This document shows, piece after piece, positions 24,415-32,610 of a DNA stretch of 64,000 nucleotides. The DNA is taken from the NCBI RefSeq assembly GCF_001579845.1, contig NZ_CP007440.1:4238029-4302028 (forward strand), given 5' to 3'. The stretch's first letter is position 1. Each line of letters starts with the position of its first letter. The position numbers were made by a program, and so were the translations under genes. The DNA comes from Rhodoplanes sp. Z2-YC6860 (GTDB lineage: Bacteria; Pseudomonadota; Alphaproteobacteria; Rhizobiales; Xanthobacteraceae). Below the pieces are notes generated by a model. The model had not been told where the DNA came from. It was given only the letters and a program-made list of their open reading frames with translations, and ran no database searches.

Positions 24415-25431
24415 TCAGTTGGGTGCGATGCCCGCCGCCTTGACCGCCTCACCGATCCGCTCGACCTCGCTTCGGAAGAATGCCGTTGTCTGTGCGACAT
24501 CGCGGTTGTCGGGAAGGTAGCCGTCGCGCTGCATCACGCTGGCGACCGCGGGGAGTTTCAATGTCTCGCGGATTGCGCCGTTGAGCGTCTCGACGATGGG
24601 CTTGGGCGTCTTGCCTTGCGCAAAGAACAGACCCCAGGAGCCCATCGGCTCGAAACCGGGAACCATGTCCTTGAGCAGCGGGACATCGGGAAATGCCGGA
24701 AATGGCTTGTTCCCGGTAAAGGCCAGCGCCTTCACACGCCCCTCCTTGATCAGGCCAATGACCGAAGGCGGCGAAACAAACATCAGATCGATGCTGCCGC
24801 TCAAGAGTGCGGTCATCACCTCCGAAGCGCCTTTGTAGGGCACGTGTTGCATCTTGATGCCGGCTTTGACGCTGAACATCTCCGTCACAAGATGCAGGCC
24901 ATTGCCGACGCCGGGCGAGCCGTAGAGCAGGCGGTCTTTCTTGGCACGCTGAATGAGGTCCGGCGCCGATTGGATCGGCGACTTTGCGTCCACCAGCAGC
25001 AACGACCCGTCCAGAATGCCGATGGTGGCGATGGGCTGGAGATCAGCGAAGGTGTCGTAACCCAGGTTTTTGTACAGGAACGGCGTCGAGCCGATGGACG
25101 AGCTAGAATACAGCAGCGTCGTCCCGTCCGGGTCCGATTGAGCGACGGCGCGTGCCGCAATGGTGCCGTTGGCGCCCAGCCGGTTCTCGACATAGAACGG
25201 CTGTCCGAGTGCGGTCGCCAGCTGGCTCGAAACCGTGCGCGACTGAATGTCCGGGCCGCTGCCCGCAGCGAAGCCGACAACCACCCGGACCGGACGAGAT
25301 GGATAATCGTCCCCTATCGCAAGTCCTGGCCAAACGACCAAGGCTATGCCGGCGATGAGGACCCATTGACGGAGCCCCACGCTCACCTCCGCCAGTGACC
25401 GTCGATATCGGCCGCGACTGAGCAAAGCCAT
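24415..25431 (-). CDS. TctC/Bug solute-binding protein 7, coupled to the haem/propeller gene
   Basis: The ATG at 25431 overlaps the stop of the upstream gene (TGATG). The N-terminus is long: MALLSRGRYRRSLAEVSVGL precedes the hydrophobic core (VLIAGIALVVWPGLAIG), and the mature start is DDYPSRPVRVVV. Landmarks: AAGSGPDIQSR, FYVENRLGANGT, DGTTLLYSS, PYKGASEVMTALL. This is the most divergent of the seven paralogues in the ligand-loop region (SSSSIGSTPFLY). Confidence 0.8.
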   Translation of the reverse strand: MALLSRGRYRRSLAEVSVGLRQWVLIAGIALVVWPGLAIGDDYPSRPVRVVVGFAAGSGPDIQSRTVSSQLATALGQPFYVENRLGANGTIAARAVAQSDPDGTTLLYSSSSIGSTPFLYKNLGYDTFADLQPIATIGILDGSLLLVDAKSPIQSAPDLIQRAKKDRLLYGSPGVGNGLHLVTEMFSVKAGIKMQHVPYKGASEVMTALLSGSIDLMFVSPPSVIGLIKEGRVKALAFTGNKPFPAFPDVPLLKDMVPGFEPMGSWGLFFAQGKTPKPIVETLNGAIRETLKLPAVASVMQRDGYLPDNRDVAQTTAFFRSEVERIGEAVKAAGIAPN

Positions 25432-27098
25432 CAATCCAACGGCTCGAGCTTCACCACCTGCGCGGCATGATCGTTGCCGACCCAGACCGCGACCTGTGGT
25501 GTCCGGTCGTCGACGAACACGCGTCGGAAGTTGCTGTAGCGTGGCAGCGGATAGTTCACCCATTCGCCGGTTTTGGGATTGAGCCGGCCGAGGCGATCGG
25601 AGGACTCGTTGACCTCCCAGACGGTGCCGAAGCGATCGGCGACCACGTCATAGGGTGACTCCCATTCGAGCGGCTTCTTCCACTCGGTGATCTTCTCGGT
25701 CTTGGGATCGAACATCGCGACGCCGTTGCTCCCGAACTCGGCGAACCACAGCCGGTTTTCGCTGTCGACGCGTCCGCGACGCGCGCGCGAGAACGGCGTC
25801 GGCGTTGGATAGAACGCCATGGCGCCGGTCTTGGCGTCGATCTTGCCGATGCCGCCGTTGCCGAATTCGAGGATGTAGGCGTTGTTCTGCTGATCGGCAT
25901 AGATGCCGTAGATGCCGATCGGTCGGCCGTTCGACGGGATCTTGAACGAGCCGAGGTTCTCGTACTTGCCGGTCTCGGGATCGAGCTTCATCACCTGCGA
26001 GCGGTCCGAGTTCTTCACCCAGACCTTGCCGTCGGCCTTCATGCCGGCGACCGAAAAGTGCGACTGCTGGGTCGCGTCGGTCTGCCATTCCTTCGGCACA
26101 GGATAGACACGGAACTGCTCGGTCTTCCGATCGAAGCGGGCCATGCCGCCCTGGTACATCATGCCGACCCAGATATAGCCGTTGTGATCGACCTCGAGAT
26201 CGAGCGTGCCCTTGGGGTGGTCGGGCTTCAGCACCGGGATCGGATAGTCGGTGACCTTGCCGGTCTTGGGATCGAGCTTGGACAAGAACTGCTCGCCGAA
26301 ATGCGAGTACCAGATGCCGCCGTCGGCATCGACGATCACGTCGTGAGGCTGGATTTCTTTTCGCGGCAGATCGTATTCGGTGATGATGACGCGAGTGGCA
26401 CGGCCCTTGGCGCGCGGGGTGAGTTTCAGCTCAAAGCCATGCTGGGGCTTGGCCGAAAGGTTGAGTGCGGCGAGATAGGTCGAGAAGGCCTGCGCCATCG
26501 CCGGGTTCACGGCCGGGCGCCGGTGCTCGCCATTGAGGCGTTGTGGCTGCATGTCGGAGGCGCCGGGATAGTAACCCCCCATGCGCTCGAACACCGCCAT
26601 GAATTCTTCGCTGGTGTGTTTGGATTCGAAGATGCGCTGCACGCTGTGGCAGTCCGTGCAGTTCAGCAGGCCGCGCTTGAGCTCGTCCGGCCCCGGCGCG
26701 CTGGTCAGCCATTCGGAGTTGGTGAGCTCCGCGGTCGTCACCGGCGCGGGTTTGAGCTTGAGATCGGCCTTGGCGGGCTGGCTTGCGGTGAGGGTCGCTG
26801 CGCCGGAGCCGTCGAGCGCATAGCCTGCGGCGCGGATTCCGATTTGATATTGCCCGGGTTCGAGCCGTCCGGCCGGAAATGCGTATTCGCCTTTGTCGTT
26901 GCTGACGACCGTCACCGTGATGGTCGAGCCTTGCTTCTTGGCGCTGACCAAGACGCCTTCCATCGGCCCGTCGCGATCGGAGGTCACGACGCCGGCAAGT
27001 GTTGCGGGATTCGATTGGGCCAGCGCGCCGCCAGTCGAGATCAATGGCATGGCCAGCGCCGCCACGGCAGACAGCACGGCGATCTTATACGTTGGCAT
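25431..27098 (-). CDS. Secreted haem-binding beta-propeller protein (virginiamycin B lyase-like with CxxCH)
   Basis: GGAGGAG lies 5 bases before the ATG at 27098. The 555-residue protein has a signal peptide (1-28), a carboxypeptidase-regulatory-like beta domain (about 32-115, with GVVTSDRDGPMEGVLVS), a single cytochrome c haem motif CTDCH (147-151) in a helical segment to about 225, and a Vgb-type beta propeller (about 235-555) with repeated IWYSHFGEQFLSKLD and LWFAEFGSNGVAMFD blades. Similar proteins are annotated as virginiamycin B lyase or carboxypeptidase-regulatory-like; some are thought to oxidise or cleave organic substrates in the periplasm. It is translationally coupled to a TctC receptor, so both may handle one substrate. 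Confidence 0.75.
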   Translation of the reverse strand: MPTYKIAVLSAVAALAMPLISTGGALAQSNPATLAGVVTSDRDGPMEGVLVSAKKQGSTITVTVVSNDKGEYAFPAGRLEPGQYQIGIRAAGYALDGSGAATLTASQPAKADLKLKPAPVTTAELTNSEWLTSAPGPDELKRGLLNCTDCHSVQRIFESKHTSEEFMAVFERMGGYYPGASDMQPQRLNGEHRRPAVNPAMAQAFSTYLAALNLSAKPQHGFELKLTPRAKGRATRVIITEYDLPRKEIQPHDVIVDADGGIWYSHFGEQFLSKLDPKTGKVTDYPIPVLKPDHPKGTLDLEVDHNGYIWVGMMYQGGMARFDRKTEQFRVYPVPKEWQTDATQQSHFSVAGMKADGKVWVKNSDRSQVMKLDPETGKYENLGSFKIPSNGRPIGIYGIYADQQNNAYILEFGNGGIGKIDAKTGAMAFYPTPTPFSRARRGRVDSENRLWFAEFGSNGVAMFDPKTEKITEWKKPLEWESPYDVVADRFGTVWEVNESSDRLGRLNPKTGEWVNYPLPRYSNFRRVFVDDRTPQVAVWVGNDHAAQVVKLEPLD

Positions 27099-27443
27099 CA
27101 AACTCCTCCCAGGGATGGCGTTTTGTTCTTGTGGCTGCCCCCACTTGTGTGTGGACAGTTCGAGGCTACGCCATCCTGCGGTCGCTGATAAAGACCGCAA
27201 TCCGCAAATCAGATCACCGTCCGTGATGCCAAGCTCCGGCCGCGATTTTGGAAATACATGCCGGGTCCTTGAGCCGGAATCACCGTGTCTTTTCAATCCG
27301 ACTGCTGGCCGTTGGATCTTGTCCGGACAAGCGGGCGGCGTCGGGGGCTCAATCGAGACTGGTGCACAGCAAGCGGAGTTGCGATAAACCGGCTCCGGGA
27401 GGCAGGCGGCCATCACGATTCTGGGACTTAAAGGACCTTGGAA
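27099..27443. other. Divergent intergenic region
   Basis: These 345 bases separate two divergent genes and must hold both promoters. Frames crossing it show no family resemblance. I see no clear terminator, repeat or recognisable operator. Confidence 0.4.
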
Positions 27444-27881
27444 ATGCGTTTTTGGAAGATTCTTGCGCTTGCGCTCATAGTCGCCCTTGCCGGAAGCTCA
27501 ATCGCAGCCGATGCGAAGACCAAGCGCACGAAGACCGCTGCGGTCTCGAAGGCGGGCGTAAACGAGAAGTTCCGCAAGGCCCTCGATCGACTCGACCCGC
27601 AGACCCGCCTGGAGCAGATCTGCGATCTCGAGGCGATGAACCGCATCAAGAAGGATCAGAAATTCTCACCCGACCGCGCGCAGGGGGCGGCCAGCGCCGA
27701 TCCCAAGACCGACGGCCACAAACTCACTGCGACAGGCGGCGCCTTCCGGAGCAAAGGTGACTGGTACGAGTTGTCGTTTGTTTGCGAGGCGACCCCCGAC
27801 CACATGAAGGTCCTGTCGTTCGAATATCAGACCGGCAAGTCCATCCCGAAGGCGAAGTGGGAAGAATACGGTCTGTTCTAA
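27444..27881 (+). CDS. DUF930 family secreted protein (145 aa)
   Basis: AAGGA precedes the ATG at 27444 (MRFWKILALALIVALAGSSI, signal peptide to about residue 22). The segment LDRLDPQTRLEQICDLEAM and the Lys-rich linker before FRSKGDWYELSFVCEATPDH match the DUF930 pattern of rhizobial periplasmic proteins. Two Cys (QICDLE and FVCEAT) probably form a disulphide. Function is unknown in the literature I recall. A 22-base gap separates it from the next cupin gene. Confidence 0.75.
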   Translation: MRFWKILALALIVALAGSSIAADAKTKRTKTAAVSKAGVNEKFRKALDRLDPQTRLEQICDLEAMNRIKKDQKFSPDRAQGAASADPKTDGHKLTATGGAFRSKGDWYELSFVCEATPDHMKVLSFEYQTGKSIPKAKWEEYGLF

Positions 27882-27903
27882 GACAGCGGGAAGTGACACG
27901 CCG

Positions 27904-28401
27904 ATGACACATGCACACGATCATAGCCATCACGACGACCGCTGGAAGCATGACGGCGTCCGGGTGATTCCCGGCAACCAGCTCGACCCCAACGTGCCGT
28001 CGACGCCGGGTATGGATCGCAAGGCCGCGATCAACTTCGCCCGCGCTGGTGCCCAAAAGCTCTGGGCCGGCACGGTAACGATCAAGCCCGATGCCAAGAC
28101 CGGTGCGCATCATCACGGGCATCTCGAAAGCATCATCTATGTGGTGCGCGGCAAGGCACGGATGCGTTGGGGCGAGCGGTTGCAGTTCACCGCGGAGGCG
28201 GGGCCTGGCGATTTCATCTTCGTGCCGCCCTATGTGCCGCATCAGGAGATCAACGCCAGTCCTGACCAGGTGCTGGAATGTGTGCTGGTGCGAAGCGACG
28301 GTGAGGCGATCGCGATCAATCTCGACATCGAACCTGTCGAAAAGCCCGAGACGGTGCCCTGGGTGGATCCGGTTCACCCCGACCCCTCGAACAAAAAATA
28401 G
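27904..28401 (+). CDS. Cupin protein with His-rich N-terminus (165 aa)
   Basis: It opens MTHAHDHSHHDDRWKHDG, a His/Asp run that can bind metal. The cupin motifs are complete: GAHHHGHLESIIYVVRGKAR and GDFIFVPPYVPHQE, giving the usual three His and Glu. It is thus a better metal-site candidate than the cupin at 23037. Uncharacterised homologues are common in Bradyrhizobium-like genomes. Probably co-transcribed with the DUF930 gene. Confidence 0.75.
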   Translation: MTHAHDHSHHDDRWKHDGVRVIPGNQLDPNVPSTPGMDRKAAINFARAGAQKLWAGTVTIKPDAKTGAHHHGHLESIIYVVRGKARMRWGERLQFTAEAGPGDFIFVPPYVPHQEINASPDQVLECVLVRSDGEAIAINLDIEPVEKPETVPWVDPVHPDPSNKK

Positions 28402-28488
28402 AGGCTGCAAAAAACTGCCAAGCTTGGGGAGGTTCGCGTTCGGAGGGTTCTTTCAATGCCCTTTTATCCACCATAGGAATTGAATTCG

Positions 28489-29022
28489 ATGGACCTCAAC
28501 GCAATCTCCGTGGGCGCAAATCCGCCGCACGACATCAACGTGATCATCGAAGTGCCGATCGGCGGGGAGCCCATCAAATACGAACTGCACAAGCCGTCGG
28601 GCATACTCTTCGTCGACCGGTTTCTGTACACCTCGATGCGCTATCCCGGAAATTACGGCTTCATCCCGCACACACTGTCGGATGACGGCGATCCATGCGA
28701 TGTGCTGGTGGTCAACACACGAGCAATCACACCGGGCGCGATGATGAGCGTGCGGCCGGTTGGGGTGCTGTTCATGGAGGACGAGGCCGGCGGTGATGAG
28801 AAGATCATCGCGGTGCCGTCGTCGAAGCTTACCAAACGCTACGACAGCGTGAAATCCTATTCCGATCTGCCGGATATCACGATCAAGCAGGTCCAGCATT
28901 TCTTCGAGCACTACAAGGATCTCGAAGACGGCAAATGGGTCAAGGTCCTGCGTTGGGGCGGCATTGAGGATGCGCACCGGCTGATCCTCGAAGGCGTGAA
29001 ACGGGCCAAGGAAGCGAAATAG
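28489..29022 (+). CDS. ppa: Inorganic pyrophosphatase
   Basis: The 177-residue family I enzyme hydrolyses pyrophosphate to two phosphates in the cytoplasm and so drives biosynthetic reactions. The signature [10 protein letters not shown] (three metal-binding Asp) is present, as are KYELHKPSG with the active-site Lys, [10 protein letters not shown] and KSYSDLPD. An in-frame TTG nine bases earlier is a less likely start. Full length for the bacterial hexameric form. Confidence 0.95.
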   Translation: MDLNAISVGANPPHDINVIIEVPIGGEPIKYELHKPSGILFVDRFLYTSMRYPGNYGFIPHTLSDDGDPCDVLVVNTRAITPGAMMSVRPVGVLFMEDEAGGDEKIIAVPSSKLTKRYDSVKSYSDLPDITIKQVQHFFEHYKDLEDGKWVKVLRWGGIEDAHRLILEGVKRAKEAK

Positions 29023-29065
29023 ATTCGGCATTGCGCCATCGCGTCCGACGTGGCCCCATGCGGCG

Positions 29066-29668
29066 ATGATCGATCGGCCGCCGCAATTCTTCGAAGGCAC
29101 CGGAATGCCGGACCCGGGCTGGTGGGAGGCGCTATGGCCCGACCCAGCCGGCGTTCTCGCTTCCGTCGGCATGAAGACCGGCATTACGGTGATCGATTTG
29201 TGCGCGGGGGACGGCTGGTTCACGGCTCAGATCGCAAAACTCGCGGCGCGCGTAATAGCGGTCGATATCGATCCGAAGCTCCTGGAAGCATCGCGTCAGC
29301 GGCTGAGTGAATTGGGTGTGACGAACTGCGAGATGGTTGCAGGCGACGCCTGGCGATTGCCGGCCATGGTGCGCGAGCCGGTCGATTTCGTTTTTCTGGC
29401 CAACGTGTTTCATGGCGTGCCGGACCGTCCGAAGCTTGTCGCAGCGGTGCGCAGCGTGCTCAAGCCGCACGGCTTGCTGGCCATCGTGAACTGGCATCCG
29501 CGGCCGCGTGAGGAAACCCGTGTGCTGGGCGAGCCGCGCGGGCCCAAGACCGAGCTGCGGATGTCCACGGACGCAACGATCCGCGACGGCGAGGCCGGCG
29601 GGCTTTCGCTGGTGCGCGTGGCCGAGCTTCCGCCCTATCATTACGGGGCCGTGTTTCAGCGCGAGTGA
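29066..29668 (+). CDS. Class I SAM-dependent methyltransferase (200 aa)
   Basis: Motif I is VIDLCAGDGWFTAQI, followed by VIAVDIDPKLLEASR (motif with the acidic residue for the ribose), GDAWRLPAM and VFLANVFHGVPD. The fold is that of small-molecule methyltransferases. The target is unknown. It lies 43 bases behind ppa and 6 bases before the phosphorylase-like gene. Confidence 0.75.
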   Translation: MIDRPPQFFEGTGMPDPGWWEALWPDPAGVLASVGMKTGITVIDLCAGDGWFTAQIAKLAARVIAVDIDPKLLEASRQRLSELGVTNCEMVAGDAWRLPAMVREPVDFVFLANVFHGVPDRPKLVAAVRSVLKPHGLLAIVNWHPRPREETRVLGEPRGPKTELRMSTDATIRDGEAGGLSLVRVAELPPYHYGAVFQRE

Positions 29669-29674
29669 GGCGGT

Positions 29675-30460
29675 GTGGCTCCGATCAGCGACAACAAGAA
29701 CTATCAGGCGCCATCGGTGTTTCAACCGAGTGCGCTGCTGCGCGAGGCGCGCCGGCAGAAAAACCTGCCGGCTGTCGACGTGCCGCCGGTCTGCATTCTC
29801 GATCCCGACGGCGACATCGTGCGCAGGCTGCGCCGGGAAGGGCGCTCGCAGCCATTTCCGGCCTGGGCCTGCTATCACACCGCGCTCGACAGCTTCGAGC
29901 TCGCGGGCGAGACGGCAGGGATCGTAGGCTGCGCGGTCGGCGCGTCGTTCGCCGTGCTGATCGCCGAAGAACTGTTTACATCCGGCTGCAAGCTTTTGCT
30001 CAGCCTGACATCGGCAGGCCAGATCGAGGTCTTGGGCACGCCGCCGTATTTCGTCGTGATCGACCGTGCCTTGCGCGACGAGGGGACGAGCGATCACTAC
30101 GCACCGCCCGCCGAGTTTGCCCATGCGGACAAAGCTCTGATTACGACGGCATCGGCGGCGCTTGCCGAGAGTGGCATGCAGACCTTCGTCGGCGCGACCT
30201 GGACCACCGATGCGCCGTTCCGCGAAACCCGTGAGGCCATCAACTGGGCGCGCACACGCGGCACGGTGGCGGTGGAGATGGAGGCCGCCGCGCTCTACAC
30301 CTTCGCCGCGGTCAAGAAAGCGCGCGTGCTCTGCCTTGCCCACGTTACCAATGCAATGGCTCAGGCCGGCCAGGACTTCGAGAAGGGAGCGGCCGACGGC
30401 ACGGACGACGCTTTAACGGTTCTGGCGGCGGTCGCCGCGAAGCTTCGCTCCGGCCTCTGA
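29675..30460 (+). CDS. Nucleoside phosphorylase family protein (PNP_UDP_1)
   Basis: The 261-residue protein starts at a GTG 6 bases after the methyltransferase. It shows GTVAVEMEAAALYTFA, the PNP/uridine phosphorylase signature with the nucleoside-binding Met-Glu. LTSAGQIEV occupies the phosphate/ribose region, and TDAPFRET resembles uridine phosphorylase. It probably cleaves a nucleoside or a related N-glycoside in the cytoplasm; the base preference cannot be read from the sequence. Confidence 0.75.
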   Translation: MAPISDNKNYQAPSVFQPSALLREARRQKNLPAVDVPPVCILDPDGDIVRRLRREGRSQPFPAWACYHTALDSFELAGETAGIVGCAVGASFAVLIAEELFTSGCKLLLSLTSAGQIEVLGTPPYFVVIDRALRDEGTSDHYAPPAEFAHADKALITTASAALAESGMQTFVGATWTTDAPFRETREAINWARTRGTVAVEMEAAALYTFAAVKKARVLCLAHVTNAMAQAGQDFEKGAADGTDDALTVLAAVAAKLRSGL

Positions 30461-30609
30461 CGTCTGTCTCGCACTGCGGTACAATTCTACGGTTGTCGCT
30501 CCGGACCGGCCATTCGCTCCGGACATCCTTGCCGGATATCACCCCGAGACCTAAGCTTCGGGTTCCGCGCTCGCATTTCATCGCGCGGTGACAACATTGG
30601 GAGAGGTCC

Positions 30610-30846
30610 ATGAAAACCTTGGTTCTCGCCGCCGCGCTTTCGCTGGTGGCCACCAGCGCATTTGCGACATGCAAGAGCGACGCTGCCGACAAAAAGCTCG
30701 CTGGCGCGGCGCTGAAGAGCTTCATGACGAAGTGCGAGAAAGACGCCCAGACGGCGTGTGACGCCGACTCGGCAAAGCAGAAGCTTGCCGGCGCGGCCAA
30801 GACCAGCCACACGAAGAAATGCGTGACGGACGCCGTCGGCAACTGA
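30610..30846 (+). CDS. PsiF-like repeat protein (78 aa, secreted)
   Basis: GGGAGAGG lies upstream of the ATG. After a signal peptide (MKTLVLAAALSLVATSAFA) come two copies of a Cys-containing unit, KLAGAALKSFMTKCEKDA and KLAGAAKTSHTKKCVTDA, which is the PsiF repeat. PsiF was found as phosphate-starvation inducible in E. coli; its biochemical role is unknown. Four Cys, two per repeat, could make two disulphides in the periplasm. Confidence 0.75.
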   Translation: MKTLVLAAALSLVATSAFATCKSDAADKKLAGAALKSFMTKCEKDAQTACDADSAKQKLAGAAKTSHTKKCVTDAVGN

Positions 30847-30881
30847 CGTCGTCGTTTCGGTCGCGGACAGCAGCTGACGGG

Positions 30882-30907
30882 AGCCCCGGCCGCGTGCCGG
30901 GGCTTTT
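30882..30907 (+). terminator. Rho-independent terminator after the PsiF-like gene
   Basis: A perfect 9-bp GC stem (30882-30890 with 30896-30904) and 5-base loop are followed by a short T-run. Confidence 0.75.
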
Positions 30908-31029
30908 GCTTCTGCAATGAGCGGTTTTGGCGCGGTCTCGAGGTCTGGGCGGTGCGGCTGGTTTGCCATATTGTTGGACCGAAACACGCAGCATTCTGCG
31001 ACAGCGACAACCCTTAGGTGCGGAATACG

Positions 31030-32610
31030 ATGGCGGACGACGTTTTCCAGGACGACAAGATCTTCATCGGCAAAAGCGGAAAGCCGGAATATCTGGCGCT
31101 CAAATTCGGCAATCGCCACGGGCTCGTGACCGGCGCGACCGGCACCGGCAAAACGGTGTCGCTTCAGGTGATGGCTGAGGGCTTTGCCCGTGCCGGCGTC
31201 CCGGTGTTTGCCGCCGACATCAAGGGCGACCTGTCCGGAATCGCGGCCGCTGGCGAGGCCAAGGATTTCCTGGTGAAGCGAGCGAGCGATCTCGGCTTCA
31301 AGTACCAGCCCGACGAATTCTCGGTGATATTCTGGGATCTGTTCGGCGAACAAGGCCATCCGATCCGCACCACCATCATGGAGATGGGGCCGCTGCTGCT
31401 GTCGCGGATGCTCAATCTCAATGACGTGCAGGAGGGCCTGATCAACATCGCCTTCAAGTACGCCGACGACGATCCGCAGCTCGGCCAGGCCGATTCCAAC
31501 GGCCTCGTTGACCTCAAGGACCTCCGCGAGCTCCTGAACTACCTGAGCAAGAACTCCAAGGACATCAGCGCTCGATACGGCAACGTCGCCCAGGCCACCG
31601 TGGGCTCGGTGCAACGCGCATTGCTGATCCTCGAGAACCAGGGCGGCGCCAAGTTCTTCGGCGAGCCTGCGCTCGACATCAACGATCTGATGAAGAAGGA
31701 CCGCGACGGCCGCGGCTACATCAACATTCTCGCGGCCGACAAGCTGATGGAGAATCCGCAGCTCTACGCCACCTTCCTGCTGTGGCTGTTGTCCGAGCTG
31801 TTCGAGAAGCTTCCCGAAGTGGGCGATCTCGACAAGCCGAAGCTCGTGTTCTTCTTCGACGAGGCGCACCTTCTGTTTAACGATGCGCCGCCGGCACTCC
31901 TCACCAAGATCGAGCAGGTAGTGCGGCTCATTCGGTCCAAGGGTGTCGGCGTGTTCTTTGTCACGCAGAACCCGCTCGATGTTCCCGACAAGGTGCTGGC
32001 CCAGTTGGGCAACCGCATCCAGCACGCGCTGCGCGCCTTCACGCCGCGCGACCAGAAGGCGGTGCGGGCCGCGGCCGACACCTTCCGCCCGAACCCCAAG
32101 CTCGACACCGCGCAAGTCATCACCGAGCTGGGCAAGGGCGAGGCGCTGGTGTCATTCCTGGAGGGCAACGGCACGCCATCGATCGTCGAGCGCACCATGA
32201 TCGCGCCGCCGGCGGCGCGGATCGGGCCGGTGACCCCCGAAGAGCGCAAGGCGGTGATTGCGCAGAGTCCGGTCCGGGGCCGATACGATCAAGCCATCGA
32301 TCCCGAATCCGCCTACGAGATCCTTCAACGCCGGGTGCAAGAGCCCGCGGGCGACACGCCGTCCGGCGGTTCCGCCGCTGGCGGGCCGCCAGCCGACGCG
32401 CCACAACCAGGCTCCGGCCGTGGTTGGGGGGACGTGGTGGGCGGCGTGCTCGGCAGCGTCCTGGGCGGAAGCGGCAGCTCGCGCGGGCGCATGACGACAG
32501 GCGAGGTCGTGGTACGGCAGGTGGCCCGCTCGGTCGCCTCGCAGGTTGGCACCCAGGTCGGCAGAGCGTTGATCCGCGGTGTGCTCGGGAGCCTTACCGG
32601 CCGCCGTTAG
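31030..32610 (+). CDS. HerA/YjgR-like ATPase (DUF853)
   Basis: The 526-residue protein has Walker A GATGTGKT at residues 35-42 and Walker B LVFFFDEAHLLF near 280, with VFFVTQNPLDVPD as the sensor-like segment. This is the DUF853/YjgR branch of HerA-FtsK type ATPases. A Gly/Pro-rich linker (about 435-470) leads to a short C-terminal helix with VARSVASQVGTQVGRAL. Its E. coli relative has no settled role; NurA-type partner genes are absent here. ATG at 31030 is used; a GTG 12 bases upstream is possible. Confidence 0.85.
   Translation: MADDVFQDDKIFIGKSGKPEYLALKFGNRHGLVTGATGTGKTVSLQVMAEGFARAGVPVFAADIKGDLSGIAAAGEAKDFLVKRASDLGFKYQPDEFSVIFWDLFGEQGHPIRTTIMEMGPLLLSRMLNLNDVQEGLINIAFKYADDDPQLGQADSNGLVDLKDLRELLNYLSKNSKDISARYGNVAQATVGSVQRALLILENQGGAKFFGEPALDINDLMKKDRDGRGYINILAADKLMENPQLYATFLLWLLSELFEKLPEVGDLDKPKLVFFFDEAHLLFNDAPPALLTKIEQVVRLIRSKGVGVFFVTQNPLDVPDKVLAQLGNRIQHALRAFTPRDQKAVRAAADTFRPNPKLDTAQVITELGKGEALVSFLEGNGTPSIVERTMIAPPAARIGPVTPEERKAVIAQSPVRGRYDQAIDPESAYEILQRRVQEPAGDTPSGGSAAGGPPADAPQPGSGRGWGDVVGGVLGSVLGGSGSSRGRMTTGEVVVRQVARSVASQVGTQVGRALIRGVLGSLTGRR

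Noticed and set aside
26058-27188. 376-codon plus-strand ORF opposite the haem/propeller gene
   Set aside because: Antisense to a gene with clear signal peptide, CxxCH and propeller blades.
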